Positions 1 to 10,500 of a stretch of 64,000 nucleotides of DNA are shown piece after piece (the stretch's first letter is position 1; each line of letters opens with the position of its first letter). The stretch is from NCBI GenBank assembly GCA_036925085.1, contig JAUPFP010000051.1, forward strand, positions 959,001 through 1,023,000, in the 5' to 3' direction. This stretch comes from Brachycybe producta. Lineage: Eukaryota; Arthropoda; Diplopoda; Playtdesmida; Andrognathidae. The translations under genes were made by a program, and so were the position numbers. Below the pieces are notes generated by a model. That model ran no database searches and was not told where the DNA came from. It was given only the letters and a program-made list of their open reading frames with translations.

Positions 1-96
1 CCGTCCCAACAGCCTACTGTAGCTGTCAGGCAGACCACCATAGGGAAATTCGTCTGCTCAATCAAAATTAAAAATTGAGCAGAACAGGTTGCCACA
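1..96 (-). repeat. E1 3' LTR, first 96 bases only
   Basis: The sequence matches 11750-11845 with two substitutions. Read on the minus strand the LTR begins TGTGGCAACC at 96 and continues left out of the window. Confidence 0.93.
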
Positions 97-118
97 ATCC
101 TCTCAACTTCCCTGTTCC
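97..118 (-). other. E1 polypurine tract
   Basis: The minus strand directly upstream of the 3' LTR is purine rich (GGAACAGGGAAG, then GAGAGG). This is where plus-strand priming is expected in LTR elements. Confidence 0.65.
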
Positions 119-326
119 GTCTCGGGAACAGGTCAGTCAAGCCAGCCAGGATTGCTCCCCGAACCTGACCTTCTTAGGTACCGGACGGCTTCTCTGGCGG
201 TGTCGCGAAAGTGGAGCCCATCCACTCCGCAGCCCACCGACGTGCCCACCACAAGCACATCTGGGTGTTACGCCACCCAAAACCAGTATCGAAGACCGTC
301 CCCCTAAGACGGCTTTCCTCCAGGGC

Positions 327-3022
327 TCAGAATTCCTCGAAAAGAATATCCTGGAGTTGCAGACGCGTGTGAAGCGTCCGACTTGTTAGGAGGTCCACCA
401 GGGCGACCGCGGGCTCGGTCTCGCACCCTGGTAGAGGCTCCGTTATAAACTGTCCAGCCATACCTCCTAGGTCGCATCCCAGCAAACGTTGGATGAATGG
501 GGCTGCACGCCGGGCTAGACAAACTATCCCGGCATCTAGTCCCACCACATCCAAAATAGCAAACGTTTGCTGGACCGGATTCACGACCATAACAACCGGA
601 AAACCTCCACAACCAAACGCCACCACATGGCACATGTTGTACGGCGGTAGCTTTGCTACCCACGGCTCTGGAAGTGGCTCATCCAGACGGTAGTAGCCGT
701 GGTATTGGCAACCCTCCATTCCCGGTTGGTCCTGCCAGAGACCAAGCCGGTTATTCAGATACACCTCTGCATCTGAATACGGGGGCAATGCGCCAATACG
801 CCGTCCCTCAGCCTCAGGCCTAGGGGAGGTTGACGTTTCAGGTCCTAGGGTATCGAATACCCCGCCGCCATGGACCGGAGAGAAGGATGTACCCCCACTG
901 GGGGTCACGGGGTCATGTTTTGTGGGAACACTGACTCCTGCAACCGAGGTTCTTTTACCCTTAGGTGAGGGCAAAGTCACACGGTGCAGGGTTCCCACTG
1001 CTCGAGCCCGCAGGCTCGAGACCGCATCCACCTTCAGGGAGGATGGAGGCATGCCGACCAAAACGTCACGCATCGACCTACCATCCATCTGCGCCGCCTC
1101 AACGGGACGGGTATGGACCGGTTGACTCCCGGCCGGCGTGCTTGCCTGAGCACGCCGGGACTCCTTTTCCGCCACGATGCCTCTAGTTTCGGCTCCCTGG
1201 TGCCTACTACTGGAGGGTGTCGGACTCCCCTTCCTCTCACGTTTGGACCTTTTATGGTCCTTCTTCTTTTTCTTTTTCTTCCCGTGAGAGGAAGGTTGAC
1301 CATGCGTCGGGTCAGACTTAACTGACCCCGACGACTTACTGGGCCGATCAGGCTTAGGCGGGTGAAGAAGTGCCCTTAGCCGAAGCAATAGCCGAGGACG
1401 ATTGCCCGGAGACAAATCTTCCTCAACCATCCCGAAGGAGAGACTTCTCCTTCGGTGCAAGAGTCGGCTGACTCTTGCTACCAGTAGCTTTGGCTTCCGC
1501 ACCATGGGCTGGTGCACTGGAAGTCTGCATCGCCTCCCTCTCGGCGATTCCCTTCTGGCCAGCGATGGTCGTGGCACTCGCAATCGGCGGGACGCCATGA
1601 CCGACAGGAGGTTCCCCTGTTTTGAGCGGACTCTGGGCGGGCATTCCCTGCAGGGGAGGGAACTCCGCAGCCCGGCGCTCAAACTCCTGCCGCTCACCTG
1701 CACCGACCGCACGAGCGATCTGTCGGTGCAGGCTCGCTGCTTGAGCTTGAAGCCGTTTGAGCTTATCCTCTAAGCTCTCGGGCTTCCGAGGTTCGGAGGC
1801 CTTTCCTCGACCTGAGGACCTGGCCTTCTTACCTCTCGAGCTTTCAGCTACTGGTGGGGTGCGAGGGCGGGACCTTTTTTCCCTTGCCATCACCACCACT
1901 CACAGATTTCCCCGTTTTACCGGGAGCAGGTATTGGAGGCTGAGTAGCGTTCTTCTCCGCTCGCCGGTCCCTCTTCGGGTAGTCCGACCGCCAGCCGGAG
2001 GGGCCAGCTACTGCCTCGGGCGGACCCGATCCAGCAGCCGGCTTCTCTGGCCAAGCAGCCCCTGAACAACCTTCAGGGTGGGCGAGAGTTTCTGCTCAAA
2101 GCCCCACAGCAGGCGTGAACTTCTTCAACGCCTCCTCCTTAGCTTTGAGCAGAGCCTCTCTCTCTGCGAGAGCCTTGGCTCTCGCAGTGATCCGTGCGGC
2201 TCCGGACATTTTCTTGCGCTTCCTCCCGCCGTCCTTCCTCACCTGCACGGTTGGAAACTCCCCGACGAAGCACCGACGGTCCCCGACCAGGAAGCCACCT
2301 TCCTGGACCATGTCCCGTGTAGCTTCATCCAACCGATCCAAGCGGTCTTCCTCTTCGGCCAAGGACACAGCCACGGCCTCCAAAGACATTGGATCGGCGG
2401 GAAGAACTCCGGGGGATCCCGTCCCAGACGGTTTACCCTCGGAGGCCGAACTACTCCCGTCAGACTCCGAAGAAACCTCTGAAGAGGTGTTGCGGCTCCG
2501 CCACTGCCTTGAGGCGTCAACCACCGAATCAACGGTGGTTTCGACCTCCATCTCCGTGTCAATGACTAAGGACGCTCCCAAGGAGACGTCCTCACTGTCC
2601 TCGACCACCCTAGACCAATCTAGGAGGTCTCGAACAGACGGAGACCCGGGTTCCGGGGTACTAGCGGTTACCACACCGGTAGCCGCTTTCCCACCATCAA
2701 CACCCGCTTCTGCAGGCTCGCCAACCGGGGAAACTACCGCCGCCACCGACTGAACGGTGGTAGCAGCCGTATCCCTGGTGGGGGATAGAAGGCTCCGACA
2801 CCGGTCGGAGTTGACGGGGCAGATCCCGGACCTTCAACAGCCTCTGCCGCCGGGGAATCAACAGACCCCACGGTGGCGTCAGCCGTTTCCGGTCCGCCAG
2901 ATGATGGGGAGCCCTCCGATCCCGACTCCAACAGCCTTGCATCCCCTGGATGCAGCGGGCTGAGGGAGGGGGACCGTCGGCCACTCCCGTCGCCTTCCTC
3001 CTTCTCCTTCTCCGTGGTGAGC
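327..3022 (-). pseudogene. E1 ORF3, unknown protein downstream of pol (broken)
   Basis: A coding-like stretch fills the env position. Its pieces are 2746-2096 (one TGA at 2096-2098, after which the same frame stays open to about 1895), 1899-1423 in the next frame, and about 1440-327 in the third. Roughly 800 codons are involved. The first part is acidic and Ser/Thr rich, the middle is charged and helical with Lys/Arg/Glu blocks, there is a run of seven lysines near 1270 that could act as a nuclear localisation signal, and the last 150 residues look globular and hydrophobic. I see no signal peptide or membrane anchor, so it is not an obvious envelope. A frame open upstream to the splice acceptor at 3022 has matching composition and may be its true beginning. 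One frameshift lies at a homopolymer near 1875-1890. The function is unknown. Confidence 0.6.
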
Positions 3023-6000
3023 CTGCGAAAAAGGGACAAAACTGTTAACAACAAGTTTTCACCATGGAAAAGTGAATTCCACAAACTTTTACCGTGAGAA
3101 CTCTCGTTTTCACCGTCCAAAGTCGGTAATTCACGGTCCCCACCGTGTTTTACCGCCTTCGTACGGTGAAAACATCTTTTCCCCCTTTCGGAACCGGTAG
3201 AAAGGGTATTCCACGGGATTTCACCGTGTGAATCGCGGTTTCCACCGTCCAAAGTCGGTAAACCACGGTAATAACCATGGCTGACCACCTTCGGACGGTG
3301 AAAACACCCTCTCACCGAGTTCCGACGGTTGGAAAGGGCATTGCACGGACTGCTACCGTGCAAAATGCCGTTTTCACCGTCCAAAGTCGGCAATTCACGG
3401 TCAAAACCGTGTTTCACCGCCTTCGATCGGTGAAAACCACTCCCTGGCGGGCTTCTACGGCCCAAACACCGTCGAACTTGGGCCTTCCCAAGCGAAACGG
3501 CGCTCGGACGGGCTGAACCCGCCAGAAAAGTGCTTTCCTCAGTGGTTTGGCCATCATGACAACAGTCATGGCGGCGAAACCACACCCACCACGTGTGTAT
3601 ACGGTCAATGACCGTAAAACACACCGTTAACATATAAAAGAGAACTGCCAACAGGCAGGAGAAGGAAATTCCCTTAGAGGGACTTACTTTTTTAATTTTG
3701 CCCTCTTTTTCCAGTCTGGGCGGGCCTCTTAGACGGTGAAAACATGTAAAGTTTGGTACACGTGGTGCCGGCGTTTTTTGTTTGTATAATTTGCAAACAA
3801 GATGGCGCCTATCCGCCAAATTCACCTTCTTAGCGGCTAATGGCCGTGCAGTAGCGGCTAAACCATTATCAGCCGCCTCATGCATGGTCACCATGGAGAT
3901 TTCACCGTCGTCTGCCTTTTTAGGGGCAGACACACGGTGAATTCTCCTACACCAAGACTGGACCTGGTGGGTAGAGACATTTACCGTCAGTTCTCTTATA
4001 TTGACGGTAATTGGAGATTGCACGGAGGATTTTACGGACGGATTTCTCCGCCCACGGACCGACTTTGTCGGGCCTTTGGCTGGACACCTGGTGATGGGCT
4101 GCCCTTGGTTTCTACCGAAACCGTGGCGGGCCCCAAACACCGTAACATCCGGCCGCCTCCTCTCCCAGCCGTCCGCCCATATTAGCGGACTGCCGGCTCT
4201 CTCCCACCACGGGAAGGACTCCCAAAGAGTACCCCACAGCAGGGGCCTCCCTGGGGGGCTTCCAATGCGAGCATCAAACCCACTCACCTCATACACCCTC
4301 GGTCTCCGCGGACGGAGATTGTACCGAGGTGGAGGGGGGTTATCTGCCTCAGAGTCGGTAGACTCTGGCGAAGGAACGGACGGTGGCTTTAGCGCCGGAG
4401 TCACTCCACTCCGTGCCGAAGCCTCCGTGGCATCGCTGTCTGTACCGGAGGAGGTGTCAGAGACCCCAAGTCCATCTTCCTCCCTCACGGTACAGGTGGG
4501 TACATACGGCTTAAGGTTATCCACATGAAACCGGTCCCGCACCTTCCGACCATACCCATCTACGAACTCTATTTCGTAGATCAGGTCAGAATACTGCAGG
4601 ACCACCGTACCCCTCTCAGCTTTATAGGCCAAGCTCCATTTCTTCGCCTGGCCGAGCTTCCCAGCCTGATCTCTTATCCACACCTGATCTCCAGGCTGAT
4701 AAAGAGGAGGCTCCACACGGCCAGCGTCATACCGCTCTTTCTGCCTTCTTTGAGCAGCCGTCAAACGTTGATGAGCCTGCTCCTCCACGGCTTGCTGGTC
4801 GGGCAAGTCGCGGACTGGGCCGCTCGGAAGGAGATTATCAATCTCCATCCGGGGCTCACGGCCAAACAACAACTGATACGGAGAGACTTGCGTACTCTCC
4901 TGGACAGCTGTGTTATAAGCCCACACGGCGGGCCGTAATTTATCCCACCAATCATGCTGTTCCTTGAGGGGATCAAGGTACCGCTTGATGGTTTCCATTA
5001 CGGTTTTGTTCGTACGCTCCGTAAGCCCATTAGCTTGCGGATGGTATGCCGTCGTGAAGTGATGCGCTATATTATAGCGCTCCCGGAACTTCAGCAGGAC
5101 TTTGCTGGAGAACTGGGACCCACGATCCGAGACAAGAGCTTTCGGCGTGCCATACACCGAAAGGATCTCGTCCTTCAGAAGTTTCACCACACAGGCGGCC
5201 GTGGCCCTTCGTAACGCCCTTGCCACACCGTACCGGGTGAAATAGTCAACCATGATTAGTACATAGGTGACTCCACCCACGGAGGCAGGAAACGGTCCAA
5301 CGAAGTCCATTCCCCAGGTATCAACTGGGTACTCCGGCACAATCGGTTGGAGAAATCCCTGACTTCGAGCGAACTGTCGCGCTCTCTGACACACCAAACA
5401 TGACTTAACATATTCGGCAGTGTCCCGCTTCATACCGATCCAGTAGAAGCGTGAGCGCAGTCTCTGGTAGGTCTTAAACATCCCGAAGTGACCAGCTTCG
5501 GGAATGTCATGTAGCTTCCTTAGGCAGAAAGCCCTGCATGACTTCGGAACTACCAGAACAGTTCTCAACCGATCCTGGATGGACCTGATAGCAAACAACA
5601 AGTCATCTGCCACCACAAACTTGAACCGGAGGTTCGAGTTGGGGTCACGGAAGATTTCACTCTTCACTTTGGAGCACCAGCCATCGGCCTCTTGCTCCTT
5701 GACCCAATCCACCTCGGAACGGATGTGGTAAATAACCTCACCTACGTCGGCTTCGACGTATTCAGGTAAGGAAAGGTCCGCCACATCACGAACAGGATAC
5801 CGACTCAAAGCGTCGGCATCCACATGCAGTGTTCCCTTCCTATACTGAACCTTAAACCGGTACTCTTGGAGCTGCATCTGCCAACGCCCCAACCTGCCTT
5901 GCAGGTTCTTGGCTGTCTGCAGATAGCAAAGAGCGTGGTGATCAGCTACGATCACAAACTCCCGGTTAAAGAGGTAAGGACGGAATTTACCCACGGCAAA

Positions 6001-7035
6001 CATGACCGCCAAGCACTCCTGCTCGGTGACCGAATACCATGTTTCCGCTCCTTTCATGAGTCGGCTTGCGTATGCCAGAACACGGGGGACACTGTCCTCC
6101 GGTAACTTCTGGTAGACTACGACTCCCAAGCCGTACCCACTAGCGTCGGTATGGATAATTACCTCACCACGCGGATCGTACATGGTGAGTACCGGCGCTT
6201 CGGTTAAAAATGCCTTTAACCGAGCAAACGCTAGTTTGCACTGATCCGACCACTCGAAGGACGCATCCTTCTTCGTCAGATCGTACAAAGGCCTGGCCAC
6301 CTTGGCGAAGTCCTTGATGAACCTTCGATAGTAACCGGCAAGTCCGACAAAACTGCGGACGCCTGTCACTGTCGTCGGGACATCAAACTCCTGAACTGCC
6401 CGCACAAGATCCGGGTCCGGAGCAACTCCCTCGGCACTTACTACGTGACCGAGATAACGCACTTTGTTAAAGCCGAAGAAACATTTCTTCGGCTGGAGTT
6501 TCAGCTCCGCCCCTCGTAACAGTAAAAGAACAGTGGAGAGTCTCTCGAGAAACTGCTCGAAAGTGTTCCCAAAGACGATAATATCGTCCAGGTACACCAA
6601 ACAAGTCTCCCACTTATGTCCTGCCAATAAGAGGTCTAGCGCTCTCTGCATGGTGGCTGGAGCATTACAGAGTACGAAAGGCATTTTCCGGAACTCAAAC
6701 AGACCTTGAGAGCAAATGAATGCCGTTTTCTCAATGTCTGGCTCAGCCATCCGAACCTGCCAGTAACCACTAGCCAGGTCCAAGGTAGCAAAGAACTTCG
6801 CACCGGCCAACGAGTCGAGCGCATCATCGATGCGAGGCAACGGATACTGATCCAGCTTAGCCTGGGCATTCAGTTTCCGGTAGTCCACACAAAAACGAAA
6901 GCCACCATCCTTCTTGCGGACAAGCAAGATAGGGCTCGCGTAGGGACTACGCGAAGGTTGGATAACCCCTGCATCCAACATCTTCGCCACCTCCTCTTTC
7001 TCGACTGCTCTGGCCGCTGGAGCGGTTCGACGCAA
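2734..7035 (-). CDS. pol: E1 Pol: RT, RNase H, integrase, with 500-residue extension
   Basis: Copies element RNA into DNA and integrates it. RT motifs include FCVDYRKLN, TLDLASGYWQ and YLDD at residues 148-151. RNase H has HTDASGYGLG (Asp296) and VADHHAL. Integrase has the zinc motif H509-H516-C546-C549 and a perfect DD35E triad, Asp577, Asp637 and Glu673. A pol-tail YNLRPR motif sits at 905-910. The frame then stays open for about 510 more codons (about 4278-2734), with a possible membrane segment at 1123-1143 and the 44-residue repeats. The listed first codon is TTG: the frame continues upstream into protease through one TGA at 7036-7038, so this is the second half of a pro-pol polyprotein. 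All catalytic residues seen are present. Confidence 0.92.
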   Translation of the reverse strand: MRRTAPAARAVEKEEVAKMLDAGVIQPSRSPYASPILLVRKKDGGFRFCVDYRKLNAQAKLDQYPLPRIDDALDSLAGAKFFATLDLASGYWQVRMAEPDIEKTAFICSQGLFEFRKMPFVLCNAPATMQRALDLLLAGHKWETCLVYLDDIIVFGNTFEQFLERLSTVLLLLRGAELKLQPKKCFFGFNKVRYLGHVVSAEGVAPDPDLVRAVQEFDVPTTVTGVRSFVGLAGYYRRFIKDFAKVARPLYDLTKKDASFEWSDQCKLAFARLKAFLTEAPVLTMYDPRGEVIIHTDASGYGLGVVVYQKLPEDSVPRVLAYASRLMKGAETWYSVTEQECLAVMFAVGKFRPYLFNREFVIVADHHALCYLQTAKNLQGRLGRWQMQLQEYRFKVQYRKGTLHVDADALSRYPVRDVADLSLPEYVEADVGEVIYHIRSEVDWVKEQEADGWCSKVKSEIFRDPNSNLRFKFVVADDLLFAIRSIQDRLRTVLVVPKSCRAFCLRKLHDIPEAGHFGMFKTYQRLRSRFYWIGMKRDTAEYVKSCLVCQRARQFARSQGFLQPIVPEYPVDTWGMDFVGPFPASVGGVTYVLIMVDYFTRYGVARALRRATAACVVKLLKDEILSVYGTPKALVSDRGSQFSSKVLLKFRERYNIAHHFTTAYHPQANGLTERTNKTVMETIKRYLDPLKEQHDWWDKLRPAVWAYNTAVQESTQVSPYQLLFGREPRMEIDNLLPSGPVRDLPDQQAVEEQAHQRLTAAQRRQKERYDAGRVEPPLYQPGDQVWIRDQAGKLGQAKKWSLAYKAERGTVVLQYSDLIYEIEFVDGYGRKVRDRFHVDNLKPYVPTCTVREEDGLGVSDTSSGTDSDATEASARSGVTPALKPPSVPSPESTDSEADNPPPPRYNLRPRRPRVYEVSGFDARIGSPPGRPLLWGTLWESFPWWERAGSPLIWADGWERRRPDVTVFGARHGFGRNQGQPITRCPAKGPTKSVRGRRNPSVKSSVQSPITVNIRELTVNVSTHQVQSWCRRIHRVSAPKKADDGEISMVTMHEAADNGLAATARPLAAKKVNLADRRHLVCKLYKQKTPAPRVPNFTCFHRLRGPPRLEKEGKIKKVSPSKGISFSCLLAVLFYMLTVCFTVIDRIHTWWVWFRRHDCCHDGQTTEESTFLAGSARPSAVSLGKAQVRRCLGRRSPPGSGFHRSKAVKHGFDRELPTLDGENGILHGSSPCNALSNRRNSVRGCFHRPKVVSHGYYRGLPTLDGGNRDSHGEIPWNTLSTGSERGKRCFHRTKAVKHGGDRELPTLDGENESSHGKSLWNSLFHGENLLLTVLSLFRRLTTEKEKEEGDGSGRRSPSLSPLHPGDARLLESGSEGSPSSGGPETADATVGSVDSPAAEAVEGPGSAPSTPTGVGAFYPPPGIRLLPPFSRWRR
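3019..3045 (-). promoter_or_regulatory. Candidate splice acceptor for E1 ORF3
   Basis: The minus strand reads a pyrimidine tract ending TTTTTCGCAG with the exon starting at 3022, just before the acidic, Ser-rich coding stretch of ORF3. A matching donor-like GGTAAGTTTT lies in the 5' LTR near 11113-11122. A spliced subgenomic mRNA, as used for retroviral env, is inferred. Confidence 0.5.
3054..3440 (-). repeat. 132-bp tandem repeat with hairpins
   Basis: The block CACCGTCCAAAGTCGG recurs at 3111, 3243 and 3375 (one base changed in the last), an exact period of 132. Each unit can fold: in the first, GTTTTCACCGT at 3106-3116 pairs with ACGGTGAAAAC at 3163-3173. The period is 44 codons, so the open pol frame across it encodes a 44-residue repeat (CFHR-x-KAVKHG... 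type). The ACCGT/ACGGT vocabulary is shared with the leader at 10430-11010. Confidence 0.85.
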
Positions 7036-8763
7036 TCATTCACGCACAGGAGGTTGCCCACCGGTGTCAATCGTATGTTCGACCAGAGAGGTTTCACCCA
7101 ACTCTGTGAAGTCGAACGCAAAATGACCACATGCCAGCAGGAACTCTCGAAGCCATCTCGCCTCTTCAGGCTTCAGATTGGGACCAATCTTAAGACAATC
7201 TTCGAGAGTGGGAGCCGTCGCCACGTTGAGCACTTGGCGTCCGTTTCCGGACGCCCCTCTCAACTTAGACGAGGACTTCCCTGGTCGAACCGTCCTCTGA
7301 GTGGGGTCTCCCCCTCTCAACTTAGACGACTCTTCCAGCCCTACCACAATGGCAGCCTCCACAGCTTGAGCCGTGGCTACACCCTCTCCTGTTTCCAGGG
7401 CAATAGGTGCATTACCCACATTCTCAAGCCAGATATCGTACGTGCCAAGCCGGTTAGCTGCAGCGATACCTGCTACTGCCAACACACCACGTTCACCTAA
7501 GGCTTTCCGGTGCGGCTCCACGAGAAGCAGCTGGCCAGGGCCGGCATGCTCTACCAACGTCACGGATACGACACGTCGTACGTGGGCTGGTAGCCAGACA
7601 TTCTCCCTCAGTCGCAGAGAACAAACTTCTCCACGCCCGATAGAGGTTCTGGTCTCGGGCAGCTCTGGTGAAACAATGTTCACCCACCCGTCAACCTTCT
7701 CGAGTGCAGGCGGATCCACTGGGAGTTGCCGTCCCTGAGGCAAAGCCCCTGGTATCGGCGATGGAATTGCTTCCACCTCCCTAGGTTCTGCAAGCGCTCG
7801 ATCGGTGAATGCAGCTTGGAGGGCGTCTGGATGTGCCGTCCAGACATCCTCCCGGAAGTAAACCTTCCGGTGCACGATATCAACCATCAAGCCGACACGT
7901 GAGGCATGATCAACGCCCAATAACGCTTCGCCCTCTCCTTTCACCAAAAGGAGAGGCACCTTGATGGTTTTCTTGTGGAAGGTCAGTTCCACATTAGTGA
8001 CCCCTACTACCTCGATGGAGTGCCCACCCATTCCAAGCAGGAATGAAGGAACCGCCAGTTCCTCTATAGGCAACTCCATCACTCGTGCCGCCGTAATGCT
8101 TAGGACCGACACGTCGGCCCCGGTGTCTACGATCATCTCCATCAGACGATCACCTATCGACACCCACACCCTTGGTGAACCTACATCGTAGGCCCGGCTC
8201 TGAAGCTCAGGGATGGGAACCCGCGGGCTCCCACCATCGATCTTCTGCCTCCCATCCACCTTACCGTCCACACCGGACGGTAATCCCAGACGTGCAGAAG
8301 ACTGGGGCACAGTCTCACAAACCAGAGACTCCCCAGGCACAACAGGAGGTATGTGCACACCAACTCCTCCCGCCTGCTCGATGAGCGCACGATCCAGCAC
8401 CTCACCACTAGGCATGTAGGGTGAGGGGGCAAACCAACGATCCAGCTGGCTGCACACGGCCTCCAATGTGGAGCATGGCGATGGAAATACCCACTGGGTA
8501 ATTTCCGGGTCCGCAGACCTTGCCAGAGGCACCCCTGCCTTCCGCAGGACATCCACATATTTGGAGACCACCCGGAGGTACGTCCCTCGTTCAGAGCTCA
8601 GGCCGTGACAGGCACCTGAGCTTTGAAGCTTCACCGGTCGCACACCACTCAGTTCGGTGGCGACCGGCACCGGTTTAACGAGGATCTCTCCTCGTCCTCC
8701 ACGAGTCGATAGTAGAACTGGCCATCGTGAACGGTCGCCAGGTACTTCCGACCCTCCAGCCAA
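7036..8763 (-). CDS. pro: E1 protease and pre-RT region
   Basis: Aspartic protease that would process the polyprotein. The active-site motif VDTGADVSVLS has its catalytic Asp at residue 213, followed by the flap-like GMGGHSIEVVGV and the LLGVDHAS motif that replaces the usual ILG. The C-terminal part up to DTGGQPPVRE is the normal spacer before RT. It ends in TGA at 7036-7038, and the next codons (LRRTAPAAR) continue the alignment: E4 has an unbroken DTGGHALVREPLRR at the same place (about 30625). I infer a nonsense mutation or readthrough rather than a gene end. The frame is -1 relative to the gag frame it overlaps (8763-8649), consistent with gag-pro frameshifting. Confidence 0.88.
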   Translation of the reverse strand: MAGGSEVPGDRSRWPVLLSTRGGRGEILVKPVPVATELSGVRPVKLQSSGACHGLSSERGTYLRVVSKYVDVLRKAGVPLARSADPEITQWVFPSPCSTLEAVCSQLDRWFAPSPYMPSGEVLDRALIEQAGGVGVHIPPVVPGESLVCETVPQSSARLGLPSGVDGKVDGRQKIDGGSPRVPIPELQSRAYDVGSPRVWVSIGDRLMEMIVDTGADVSVLSITAARVMELPIEELAVPSFLLGMGGHSIEVVGVTNVELTFHKKTIKVPLLLVKGEGEALLGVDHASRVGLMVDIVHRKVYFREDVWTAHPDALQAAFTDRALAEPREVEAIPSPIPGALPQGRQLPVDPPALEKVDGWVNIVSPELPETRTSIGRGEVCSLRLRENVWLPAHVRRVVSVTLVEHAGPGQLLLVEPHRKALGERGVLAVAGIAAANRLGTYDIWLENVGNAPIALETGEGVATAQAVEAAIVVGLEESSKLRGGDPTQRTVRPGKSSSKLRGASGNGRQVLNVATAPTLEDCLKIGPNLKPEEARWLREFLLACGHFAFDFTELGETSLVEHTIDTGGQPPVRE

Positions 8764-10300
8764 ACTGGTGCAACACCAGCGGTTGGCTGGAGGCTCTGAC
8801 TTTCGTCAGGCACCACTCTAGCAACTTGCCCTTTGGCCGCAGCCTTCGGACAATCCTTCCTCAGGTGACCCATCTGGTTACACCCGAAACAAGGACCTAG
8901 TCGCCGGAGTGAATCTCCTGTACAGTCTGCACTTCGAGGCGTTGCCGCCGGCTGACCTCCACCAGAGCCTGCCTGCTTCTTCTTCTTGCCTCCGGTCTTG
9001 GCTCCTGCTTTGTCTGACTTGGACGGTGCAGCAGCCTTCGCACCCGTTTGGCTTGAAGATGACGCCTTGGCAGCGCTCCCAGAGCTAGCCGTGGTTCCAG
9101 AGGACGGAGCGTTAACCCGGTCCTGAGGAACCCCTCTTGTACGGGTAGGTAATTTACCTACCAGAAGCAAATCTGCCTCTACCAGCCGTGCCTTCTGGCA
9201 TATGCCTCCACCGTACCGGCCTTGCAACCGATCAACTGATCAGTGATGGCCGTCTGGAGTTTCCATTTGAAGCGAATGAGCCGACAGCTCTCGTCTTCGC
9301 CCGGAGACACTCGGTCGGACAGTTCCAAGAACCACCAGTAGAATGCCTGTACAGACTCGGTAGCCCCCTGTTTCATTGACTCGAATTCGCTGAAACAGAG
9401 GCGCGCCTGATTGCTTGTGCTGAAGCGGCTAAGCATAGCGTCCTTCAGCTCAGTCCAGGTCAGGTCTGGAAGAGTTTCCACCAACGTGGCGTAATACTCT
9501 TCCGCCGGACCGTCCAGCAGAAACGTAAAGAAACTGCATCGGGACTCGTCCGTCCAGTGCTGAGCTCGGGCTTTCGCTTCGAACTTGCGGAGAAAAGGCG
9601 TCAAGTCCTCTCTGCCGTCATAACGAGCAAAAGAGTGGACCGGGTTAAAGAACCCGAATGCCTGAACCTCCGCTGGAACCGCTGGAGCGGGCGTCCAAGC
9701 AGCGGCGCTAACCCTGCGAGGTTGCCTGCTCCGGTTCCCCGAAACGTCAGACACGGTCTCAGCTTTCGAGGGGATCATCATCTGAACCCTCGGCTGCTGT
9801 CCGGGCACACCGGGAGCTCCCCGGCCAAGTCCCCGAGGAGACGGCCTGGGTGCTACCCGCGGAGGTACCAACCGGGGAAGTACCGGTGGTTCCTCTCCCC
9901 GTGCGCCTTCCCGCACGGGCAACAGTGAAAACCGAGGTGCCACCCTCGGCTCAACCGATGACCGGGACAGTCGTCCTTCCAACCGAAGGACATCTATCCC
10001 GTAAGCAATCTCAACGAGTTGCTGCTCGGATAGCCCGGCCAAAAAGGCCCGGCCCTCACGTGCAGTCTCGTCCGGGATTTCCACCATGTCCCTACGGGGA
10101 AGATCGCCACGTCCAACCGGACGGGCGACGGTGGAAACTTGGACAAGCGGCCGTGGCTGCTCGTCCTCCCCGGTGAGATCACCGTCGGACCCACTGTCTT
10201 CCAACGGGTATTCTCCCGGAAGAATGTCACGGCGGCGTTTCCGCACCGTGACCCAGTCCTCCGGGAGATCCCCGCCTACGCTACCGCTGGGCCCCTCCAT
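8649..10300 (-). pseudogene. gag: E1 Gag with one frameshift
   Basis: Structural protein forming the particle. The first part (frame open 10507-9179) has a likely start at 10300 and contains a retrotransposon gag domain, with a WTDESRCSFFTFLLDGPAEE stretch, FSEFESMKQG and VQAFYWWFLELSDR. Around 9200 the reading changes frame, and 9227-8649 supplies a Lys/Ala/Ser-rich linker and a single zinc knuckle, CFGCNQMGHLRKDC (CX2CX4HX4C). The shift is small, since both frames read through the same AYAR/ARLVEA region, so a one-base indel is the simplest explanation. Upstream in-frame residues to 10507 overlap the structured leader and are probably untranslated. Confidence 0.85.
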
Positions 10301-10500
10301 TTCCAGAGGATCCCCACCTTCCGCCCCCGAAGGGGACGGTCGACTACGCGGCCGCGTAACTCCAACCCCGCATCTGCACCAAGTTCCCGACCTCCCGTCG
10401 GTACTTTTGGGGCTGACTCCATTTTTCACCGTAAACGAACGGTAAAATCTGGACAAAGCCACCAGATATCGGGTTTCCACCGTCAAAAACGGTAATCTCA

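Noticed and set aside
4001..4528. Plus-strand open frame of 175 codons
   Set aside because: Antisense to the open pol extension; no motif and composition of a shadow frame.
6706..7500. Plus-strand open frame of 264 codons
   Set aside because: It lies antisense to the conserved pro-pol of E1, whose catalytic motifs are unambiguous.
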